A stretch of 38,693 bases of DNA. Origin: Chlorokybus atmophyticus (lineage: Eukaryota; Streptophyta; Chlorokybophyceae; Chlorokybales; Chlorokybaceae). The notes under the pieces were generated by a model. That model did not search any database. It was not told the origin of the DNA and saw only the letters and a program-made list of their open reading frames with translations. The stretch covers positions 626,538 through 665,230 of the forward strand of contig RHPI01002262.1 of assembly GCA_009103225.1 (NCBI GenBank), given 5' to 3'. Shown one piece after another: positions 1-8,144 of the stretch. Each line of letters begins with the position of its first letter. Within the stretch, counting starts at the first letter, position 1. A program made the position numbers and the translations under genes.

Positions 1-2071
1 CAATTAACAGGTGAAGAACCCCCCCCGCCCCCGCCCTCCTTTGGCTGGTGCGCTAAGCCAGCCTTGCTCTACGGCTGGTAGGGTCCCGCGATTGCATGGG
101 CGCAGTAACACCCAAGCAAGTTGAAGGCTCCCTACCATCAAGAAGCGGAAGGCTCAAGCGTTTGAATGCACAGCACACAGGAAGGCGCCAACAGGTATCA
201 TTCTCTCCGCTTGGCGCGCATCGAATGAGCGTGAGACAATGCTAGCTTGTTGCACTTCAAAACTCAATGGGTCCGCGCTCTTCATTGTCTGCTGCTGCTC
301 TGGGTGCATGTGGGTCATGATCACTTGCATGGTCTTTCTGGCTTCTGCATTACAATGGTGACTGCCTGCCCGGTTTGCTCGTATTGCATGCTAGGGAGGG
401 GGGTTGCCTTTGCATCTACAGACAATTGTCGAGAGGCAGCTTAAGAGCATGCCCAAAAGTAATGCTCATAGGGTCTGACATGGTTGCAATTGTTGGCGCT
501 GAGAGCAACAGATGGAGCATTGAGAGAAAAACATGCAGCATTGCAATGGGAGAATATAACTCTGTGCCCACCAGAGCCCAGCCTTTTCAACTCTCATGCA
601 ATCATGCATAAGTACATGACTGATGCACATCATGCGTGCCCTTGGATCCTTCACATGTCCACCACACATGGACCATGTTTACAAGTCTGCACACAATGTG
701 TACACCCAGGTCTACTATGCAGACAATCACATGCACAGTGCTCCCTTCGTGGAGAGGGAGAGGTGCACATGCAAAGGGAGGCTTAGGAACATGTTCTTTA
801 TTAACTCTGGAACGGTGGGAGCTTCATGGTGCAGCTTGTAGCAGACCTTGGAGCTTCCAGAACGGTGTCACATGGCAGCTCCTACACAACTCTCACAAGC
901 AACAACCCAACATAGGGCAGGGGAAGGCCCCTTTAACACCACTTCTTTATCACCAAGTACCCATATCTAGTGTGTGGAAGGACCTTGCTAACACCCAGCT
1001 AAGGCGTGCACAACAATGCCAGCGCCGTCTTGAAAGTGTACAACAACAACTCCCCTTGCCTTGGGCGTGCCAACGCCTATAAAGCCCCTCAATGGCAGCT
1101 GATGCTGACGTAGATATCTAAGTGCCCTTCCTGTCAGGAAGTTCCTGATGCCTTCCCACTTGGCCACACGTTCCCTAGAAAGGCATATTCCCTTAGGGAC
1201 GTGTGCTGACCGTACAATTGACGTTCAGCACACTACACAGTGCTTCAACGGCCATGTGGCCATCATGGCAACTTGTCACACACTTAATGTGACTCACTCA
1301 GCATTGTCACATCATGCCATGTGCTATATATGTCACACCTTTACTCACGCTTGACGCGACATGCAGCTGTAATTTACATGTGCATACCAACCACTTTCTT
1401 TGTACAGTACTGACTTCATATACTGTGTATGACACTTGCCACAACATGCGACAGTGTCTCGCATGTGAACATACACATGCTCACGCTGACCAGCTCTGTG
1501 CTAGCTGCTTATCAGTGCATTGCACAGTTCAACTTGCCCAAGGCTCATGAGCTCAAGGACTGACAGTATGAGCGAGCCACTTATGCACATACCTTAAACA
1601 GTTGAACTACTATATAGTCATGCTGTCATATGTCGCAACATAGCAGCTGAGAGTGATCATGCCTTGCCTGTTAAGCGTGACATAGAAACTCGTGTTGCGC
1701 AAGTTTCAGCTGTTACAGATGAAGGCTGCTAGAGTTCAAGCAAAGTGTTGTGTGGCAAGCATGGAAACGGTGAGCACCTACGCCATCTTGGTTATAAGCT
1801 TAGAAGGGCAAGGGTGTGCAAGTGCTCATGCCCAACACACTACAATGGCATTTGCCTGCAACATATGATGTGCGCAACTTCTGCATGCCAGTGGGGTGTG
1901 CAGATTTCAGATTTCCTTCTTCACGCCTTGTAGGTGCAATTCACGCTTAGCTTCAGTATGCAAGCAGGTTGCTGGCCAATGCTTTGTTACAAATTCAATG
2001 CTTGTATGAGCGCATACTCATTGTCACACCCGTCCACTCACCCCTCAACAGAGTGACATGCTGTGGTCAGC
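1..2071. other. Left region without a recognisable gene
   Basis: I see no open frame here that resembles a known protein or joins to another exon by plausible splice sites. The stretch begins with a C-rich tract (about 20-40). Short open frames occur but are of chance length and composition. A TATA-like CCTATAAAG lies near 1077 and ACTATATAG near 1610, without an identifiable transcript after them. The region could hold degenerate repeats, but no terminal repeats or target duplications are visible. Confidence 0.5.
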
Positions 2072-2076
2072 CTTAC

Positions 2077-2150
2077 TGTAACGGGAAGGTACATTACCAC
2101 AAATCGACCATAAAAGCACCAAGTCTTTTGTGGTCGAGTGGGCTGTGACA
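2077..2150 (+). repeat. 5' LTR of left TRIM copy
   Basis: 74-bp terminal repeat starting TGTAACGGGAAGG and ending GGGCTGTGACA. Compared with the 2524-2602 LTR it lacks 5 bp (AGTTA) and has one substitution, so the two are nearly identical. It contains an internal imperfect hairpin, CGACCATAAAAG pairing with CTTTTGTGGTCG. Confidence 0.85.
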
Positions 2151-2163
2151 TTGGTATCGGAGC
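2151..2163 (+). other. Primer binding site, left copy
   Basis: TTGGTATCGGAGC directly follows the LTR end. Plant LTR elements primed by initiator-Met tRNA carry TGGTATCAGAGC; here there is one difference. The following sequence has a GGTTCGATTCC motif resembling a tRNA T-arm, consistent with an extended match to a tRNA 3' part. Confidence 0.75.
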
Positions 2164-2510
2164 TTGAGACCCGGGTTCGATTCCTGCCTTGCACACGAAT
2201 TCCGCGGTCGTTGTTTCTCGATCCAATAATATCGTAAATGGTCACTTTATGAGTGCCATCATCGATGGGTCGCGACTTGCCTAATGGCAGTCGCGCCGAA
2301 CTAACCAGTTCAGTCGGCGCGGCAGGGCGCGACCTGCCTATCGCGGCGACGCGACCTGTGGGGCCGGCAGCGTTTCGCTATGCGCGCGTTGACCGGTATG
2401 GGCCTAAATTGGCCGGTCCTTGGACGGTGGGGCCGGTGACCGACCTTAACAAACCCCTTGGGTAATTCCCCAGCTGATGGCCGCCAGCTGCCGAGGACGT
2501 CAGCGTTCTT

Positions 2511-2523
2511 AAGTGGGGCGGAA
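2511..2523 (+). other. Polypurine tract, left copy
   Basis: AAGTGGGGCGGAA lies immediately before the 3' LTR, where plus-strand priming would start. The mirror copy has the same tract on the other strand at about 2655-2666. Confidence 0.65.
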
Positions 2524-2602
2524 TGTAACGAGAAGGTACATTAAGTTACCACAAATCGACCATAAAAGCACCAAGTCTTTTGTGGTCGAGTGGGCTGTGA
2601 CA
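2524..2602 (+). repeat. Inner (3') LTR of left TRIM copy
   Basis: 79-bp terminal repeat, TGTAACG to TGTGACA. It abuts the inverted, truncated LTR of the right copy, forming the centre of the dimer. Confidence 0.85.
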
Positions 2603-2603
2603 T

Positions 2604-2654
2604 TTGGTGCTTTTATGGTCGATTTGTGGTAATTTAATGTACCTTCCCGTTACA
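2604..2654 (-). repeat. Truncated inner LTR of right TRIM copy
   Basis: Reverse-complement LTR lacking roughly the last 27 bp (the part ending TGTGACA). The break falls at the internal LTR hairpin, so the two inner LTRs share one 3' portion of about 27 bp as a loop between inverted arms. Confidence 0.8.
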
Positions 2655-3030
2655 TTCCCCCCCACTTAAGAACGCTGACGTCCTCGGCAGCTGGCGCTCA
2701 TCAACTGGGGAATCTTCCCAGGGGTCTGATTTAGGGTCGGTCACCGGCCCCACCACCCAAGGACCGGCCAATTTAGGCCCATACCGGTCAACGCGCGCAT
2801 AGCGAAACGCTGCCGGCCCCACAGGTCGCGTCGCCGCGATAGGCAGGTCGCGCCCTGCCGCGCCGACTGAACTGGTCAGGTCGGCGCGACTGCCATTAGG
2901 CAAGTCGCGACCCATCGATGATGGCACTCAGAAAGTGACCATTTACGATGTTATTGGATCGAGAAACAACGACCGCGGAATTCGTGTGCAAGGCAGGAAT
3001 CGAACCCGGGTCTCAAGCTCCGATGACCAA

Positions 3031-3109
3031 TGTCACAGCCCACTCGACCACAAAAGACTTGGTTCTTTTATGGTCGATTTGTGGTGATTTAATGTACCTT
3101 CCCGTTACA
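3031..3109 (-). repeat. Outer (5') LTR of right TRIM copy
   Basis: Complete 79-bp LTR on the minus strand, ending at 3109 directly before the CTTAC duplication. The adjacent primer site (about 3017-3030) carries one extra base relative to the left copy. Confidence 0.85.
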
Positions 3110-3203
3110 CTTACCCAGATGTTGGCGCTGCATGCGCTGAAGCCTTCGCAGGCTTTGCGCAACGTACTACTACTAATAGTTGACTTGCATTAACATAGCG
3201 TGT

Positions 3204-3581
3204 ATGACAGAGCAACGCAGCATATCATATCTGGCATGTCGCACAATGATCAATAACAATGCTTGGTATGCGCAGGTTGCAATGGCGGCCTCTACCATAT
3301 CCACTGCCATCATCTGTATTGTTTTTAATGGAGTTGTGATTGAGCCAATCGAAACTTGTATAAGTACAAGCAAGAGGTGCAAAAGACAGCTTGAGAGCCT
3401 GCAGCTCATGCCGCATGATCATTATGCGAGTCCTGACGGCAACAGGACTTGCATACTGTCGCATATGTCCGAGGTGAGACACATACATGCAGCTTTGCAA
3501 GCGGAAAAGGTGGTGCTGCTCACAATGGAGACGTTACGAATGAAAGCAGAGCGGCGCGCAGCATATGTATGCAAGCAGTGA
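3204..3581 (+). CDS. Possible small protein or orphan exon, unknown function
   Basis: An open frame of about 125 codons starts at ATG 3204 just beyond the retroelement. It has a hydrophobic stretch of about 20 residues (VAMAASTISTAIICIVFNG) followed by a charged, partly helical tail. An acceptor-like GCGCAG lies before the hydrophobic part (about 3276) and a donor-like GAG/GTGAGA near 3473, so it could be an internal exon rather than a gene. I recognise no family and could not attach it to other exons. It may be a chance frame. Confidence 0.2.
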   Translation: MTEQRSISYLACRTMINNNAWYAQVAMAASTISTAIICIVFNGVVIEPIETCISTSKRCKRQLESLQLMPHDHYASPDGNRTCILSHMSEVRHIHAALQAEKVVLLTMETLRMKAERRAAYVCKQ

Positions 3582-4331
3582 GCACTTGCGCCGATCTAGT
3601 TTGTCTCATGCATATGTTGTTAACCTAATCAAAATGCTTACCTCTGTGAACAGCTTTAGATAATTGGAATTCATGGCTTGTGTTTATTGAGCCATGAGTG
3701 CACTGTATGTAAACGATAAGTAGTGAATATTGAAGTCCGGTGGTTTGAAATGTGATGGCAAGGGACACTCTACTGAAAGTTACGCAGCCTTGAAGCGCTC
3801 GCAAGTTTGCGCAGTCACCTTTTCAAACCTTGCTCAAGCCTTCAGAATGTACAACACCAACATGGTTGCACCCAACACCCAAGCAACATACACTCTGTAC
3901 CATATACAGTCGTGAAGTGCAGTCCATGGCCATGCACATGTGCTGCGCTCACCTGCAGTCAGCTATGCTGCTACGACTGGCGCAGTCCTCTCATCTCGGA
4001 TATGGCTGGCATGCCTGCATGTCATATGCAAAGACGACGGAAAAATGCTGCAAGTCACTCACACAAGCACAACACGCATACAACTAGCAGCACTGTACAC
4101 TAAGCTAGCCAGCGGGCAGCGCTGGTGGTAGCGTTTGTGCTTAAAAGACATCAATGGGAACAGTAGCAGTCTGCATAGACTACTGACAAGTTGTTACCGC
4201 GATGTTTCTTGAAGCTCAGATGACTTGCCCTCTATTGACCATTACACTGCTACAAGTACTGCAATTACTTCAACCTGTCCTAACTCCACCCGGCACTATC
4301 ACTTGCCAACGCTAGCGCATGCCAATGATAC
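3582..4331. other. Intergenic stretch upstream of 4332, nothing recognised
   Basis: No conserved coding pattern, RNA gene or repeat is apparent. This is the 3' flank of the minus-strand hydrolase gene that ends at 4332. Confidence 0.5.
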
Positions 4332-7300
4332 TTAACTGCGTAGAGCAAAACTCAGTACCTCATCCGCGGCTCGGGCCGGCTGTTCCAGGTGAGGGACATG
4401 CCCACATTCGGGTATCATCACAACCTTGCAGCTGGGCAGAACTTCTGCAAATCGCTGCACAGACAAGAGCTTTACCAGACAAGTATGTGCGGCATATGGG
4501 TTACAACGAGGCATTGTCGCATGCGCGCATTTGCCGAGGGTGTTTTGAGACTGGTTGAATGCTGCAGCACATATGTTGCGACTACAGTAGCAAACACTCT
4601 GCAGTTGGCGAAGCAGACACACCTGAGCATACTCCGGCTTGAGTATGCCATCATTCTCACCCCACAAAACCAACGCATCATGCGTCACCTACCATACAAC
4701 ACACGCACACAGTCACCTATGCGCGTAGTGGTGAAAACTGATAGGCTGCCATGTTATATGCTAAAATGACCAACCAGTACATGAAACTTGGGAGGAGCAA
4801 ATCATTTGTGTGCATGCCTCGTACCTGGCTCATAGAGGATGTGACACTGTAGCCTCCGCTGCGCATGAACTCAATGTTAGCATCGCGCCATCCCGGCAAA
4901 TACGTGTGCAACCTCCCAACCTGCATGCAAGGAATGTGAGTCCACTACAGTAGCACAACATGTGACGAATGCATGCATGAAAATACCACTATACCGTACC
5001 CGAATTGCATCAGTGGTAGCCAACTTCTGATCATGATAAGCCATCCTGTTCGCCATGGACCTCAACGGCCAGCTTCGCAGAACCTCAATCTGTGCACGCG
5101 TTTGATAAGTTTAGCAACCTTGCCTGTCATTCAAGCAGTAAGCAACAAGCATTGGTGTGACATGCATACCCCTGCTGTTGCCAGGGGTCTCGGGAGGCTT
5201 TTCATATTGCCAACGCCATCGATGAAGCCCTGGGCATCTATAAGCACCAGTTTGTGAACCTGCGTGGCTTGAGGACACAAGCCCAAACATGATGACCACC
5301 ATGGCAACCATCATGAGCCAAAAGCGTGTACACTCTCATCACATCGAGCTTATGACTTACCGCATCCGGATGGTTGACGGCGAAGTCGATGGCAGCCGCG
5401 CCTCCCAAACTGGCACCAGCCAGCACCATAGGCTTTCCAATGTTGGACCTCCAAAACTGGTATTGCACAAGCATACAAAGTTGTGTCAATCACGAGAAGC
5501 GCTAGACAGTGAGTCCATTGCGAGAAGTACAAAGTACAGTCAGTCGCTGTGTGCTGTGTGTCATTCAATTCACGAGGCATTCGCATGCAAACAGAACAAA
5601 TGCACACAACAACAACAACGACAACATTGGTCTTCACAACACACCTCATACAGCAGCTCTCGCTTTGCCACAGGGCCCCAGTCCCTAAGGCCCGTCTTCG
5701 CGTCCACGCCGTTGAAGCCCCAGCCGAGGAGGTCCACCGCCCATGCCGCGGCGCCGCGTGCCGTCAGGACAGGATGCAGCCGCCGAAACTCTAAGCACGA
5801 GCTGCGCGGCACACTCTTGTCCGTTTATCACAATGGTCATCATACTGATAGAGTAGACCAGCATGACCGCAGGTGCTGGCACACACACGCATGCTGACTT
5901 GCATTTTGACCAAACTATGCTTCCATGTGGTCTACTTACAGGTATGCACTGTGTGTATGCACGGCGACGGTAAGAGAATACTGAAGTCACACCCACTGCA
6001 TGCTGACCTTGACCTGTACGTAACGAACATGTACACTTGCTCCAGCAACTACTGTTGATGTGGTGGTGTACAACAGCTTCATGTGTAGCTGTTGTACAAG
6101 CATTATCAAGTACACTGAGCTATATGTTGCACTCTTCAGCTGACACAAATTGTGAACTGACAAAGGAACACATTCTAATTAATGCTCAGAAAAAAGGAAG
6201 TTACTAGCAGCAGCAAAATGCAATGACAAAGCATATGCACAGCAACGGGGCCAAACAAACCATCTGCGTGCCTGTCGAAGCCATGAATGAGCACAATCGG
6301 ATGGTACTTGGACGTTTGCAGCGCGTCCGCACTTTCCGGCCCAACAACAGATGCCTCGATGATGCTGTCAGCAAGGGACGTCTGCGCAGCAAACGCAATT
6401 AACAGGTGAAGAAGGATGTTTTACCAAGTTAGCAAGTTAGCAAATGTTACGTGTTTGCTTGGGAACAGCTTGAAACGAACCCACTAGCAACTAACTGACA
6501 GCACGCCACGCATGCAGACACGCGCACGCGCAGCGTCGTTTGCAACTAGCACACCCATATGTACAGCAAACTTGTCCATATGGCGGCCACGTTAAAAAGC
6601 GAGTGACAGTTGTTGCCATCGCAGCTATCACGAGAATGATTGCATTTGCATGCATAAATGTGTGTGCATGTACATAATCGTGTGTCAGCGCGTTTTATGA
6701 GTATCTTTATAAGTATTCAATGGCCACACCCACACAGTCAGTGAAGTCAGTCAGCCTTTGCAGAATATACGACTTGATGGTGATGACCTTCTCAGATATC
6801 AACCTTGATGAATCGTGTTAGTACCTTACGCATACCATCAACTGACCTTCACGGGGACGCGCGTAATGCGGCTGGCCATGCTGCGAGCTGCGGGCTCCTC
6901 CAGCTCCTCCACTTGCTTGGGCAAAAAGTGCGGGAACTGCGTGCAGGGATGACCTCAGTTAGCGTCATCATCACACAAGCTTTGTGATGATGATAATGTG
7001 GTTGTGTGTACAGGCAGTGTCAATGTGCACGTAGCACTGTCCACAGAGCGTTATTTCCAAGCCTACTTTAAAGGTCTCGACTGAAAACGTTTGTGCACAT
7101 GGTGGCCCTGTATATGACAAGAAATGAACTCAAGTACTCACCCGGACTGGGATCAATGCTTCAACTAAAGGTTTTGAAGGAGAGTTATAGTTGGTGACGA
7201 GGATTATGGCAAGTAGAGTAACAACAAGCCAATGGCAGGAATGTAATGTGACTGAGCATTTGTAGAAGACTGTCTCAACCAAAAGCGCTGTTGGTTGCAG

Positions 7301-7748
7301 CGGCTGATCATGGAACACACAAGACAAAAGACACAAGCACAGGTGCAATGCAACACATGCAACAAAGAAACCATGCATATAGCATGCAGTGCAGCACACT
7401 CACTTTGACGCCCGCAGCCTCTGCTGTTTGGGCAGCAGAACTAGCTGAGGCATGAGGCTGGACTAAACGCCGCTGATTCCTCCTGCCGTTCTGGCTCGTG
7501 CTTCCAGAAGCTGCAAGCAGAGTGCGTGAAGCCCTAACTCTGAAGCTGGCTCTCCTGCTACTGCTTGACGTCGCTGTCATCCCCATGGTTGTCGTCGTCG
7601 TCATCGTCGGTTTTGAGCCATTCCCGCTTTCAACATATGTTAGCGCCCGTAACGATGACAAGCCGCTCGCCGACAAGCCGGCGAACGTGATAGAGCTCAC
7701 CGCCGCCCCCGCCATGGCTACCGACGAGCACAGCAACAAGGTGGCCAT
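4332..7748 (-). CDS. Plastid-type alpha/beta hydrolase, 11 exons
   Basis: An alpha/beta-hydrolase-fold protein of about 470 residues; substrate unknown. Exons, 5' to 3' on the minus strand: 7748-7404, about 7303-7142 (upper edge uncertain), 6936-6847, 6381-6272, 5801-5645, 5456-5361, 5259-5170, 5089-5000, 4920-4825, 4688-4623, 4454-4332. Phases agree across all junctions from exon 3 onward. ATG 7748 opens a Ser/Ala/Thr/Arg-rich leader of about 70-100 residues typical of plastid import. Visible motifs are the oxyanion segment IVLIHGFDSS, the nucleophile elbow GASLGGAAAIDF (Ser nucleophile), the acid segment WGENDGIL and the histidine segment ECGHVPHLEQP, giving a complete Ser-Asp-His triad. 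These, with GRLHTYLPGWRDANIEFM, match a family shared by cyanobacteria and plant plastids. The intron after exon 4 appears to have a GC donor. The gene is divergent from the SPP gene at 8145. Confidence 0.88.
6067..6098. repeat. Intronic perfect hairpin, 12-bp arms
   Basis: TGTACAACAGCT (6067-6078) and AGCTGTTGTACA (6087-6098) are perfect inverted repeats around an 8-nt loop. They lie in the long intron between hydrolase exons 4 and 5. Confidence 0.8.
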
Positions 7749-8144
7749 CAAGTAAGGGCGTGTGCTTGTGTGGCACAGAGTTGGCTTGCGGCATGGCGGC
7801 GGCGGTGGTGAGGGTGCCGGCGGTGGCAGGCTGCATCACCACTACGTCGTCCTCCACCACCAACTCCTCCTTGTCGCTGCCGTCATCGTCGTCGTTGCGG
7901 AGGGCGGTGCCGCAGGCAAGCTTGCTGCTTGCCAAGCGGCAGCTTCAGCCTGTGCATGCAACCTGCAGCAGAAAAGCAAGCAACGTGATCAGCCACAGGG
8001 TAAGCAGGGTTCAAGAAAGGATGAGCTGATAGACTTATGCCATATTGTAAGCATGCAACATAGCATGTCAACACCAGTTTCTCTGCGGAAGGCGAAGCAA
8101 ACAATTTATAACTGTTAACTGTTAACATCTTTGTCGCTGCTGAC
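7749..8144. promoter_or_regulatory. Shared upstream region, hydrolase (-) and SPP (+)
   Basis: 396 bp separate the two divergent start codons, so both promoters must lie here or overlap the first exons. A TTTATAAC motif about 40 bp before the SPP ATG could serve as a TATA element. The region contains GGC/GTC-rich triplet runs (about 7795-7920). No further element is recognisable. Confidence 0.45.

Larger units (their letters stand above)
2072..3114. mobile_element. TRIM-like LTR retroelement, tail-to-tail inverted dimer
   Basis: A 1033-bp unit (2077-3109) is flanked by the 5-bp duplication CTTAC (2072-2076 and 3110-3114). It contains two copies of a miniature LTR element in opposite orientation. 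The left copy reads LTR (2077-2150), primer binding site, about 370 bp non-coding interior, purine tract, LTR (2524-2602). The right copy is its reverse complement with a truncated inner LTR (about 2604-2654) and a complete outer LTR (3031-3109). LTRs are 74-79 bp, begin TGTAACG and end TGTGACA. The primer site resembles the initiator-Met tRNA site of plant LTR elements. The interior encodes no gag, protease, reverse transcriptase or integrase, so mobilisation must have been in trans. A single target duplication around both copies suggests that the dimer integrated as one molecule. The seen elements are direct; TRIM classification is inference. Confidence 0.85.

Noticed and set aside
2152-2210. 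tRNA gene or tRNA-derived SINE (GGTTCGATTCC motif)
   Set aside because: Only the T-arm-like part is present; there is no A box or cloverleaf, and the position directly after an LTR end makes it a primer binding region.
2253-2465. Retroelement gag-like open frame (also mirrored at 2634-2927)
   Set aside because: Short, Pro/Arg/Gly-rich, no gag motifs; openness follows from GC-rich interior sequence duplicated in the dimer.
7762-8118. Plus-strand His/Gly/Val-rich frame before SPP
   Set aside because: Triplet-repeat artefact in the divergent promoter; no motifs.
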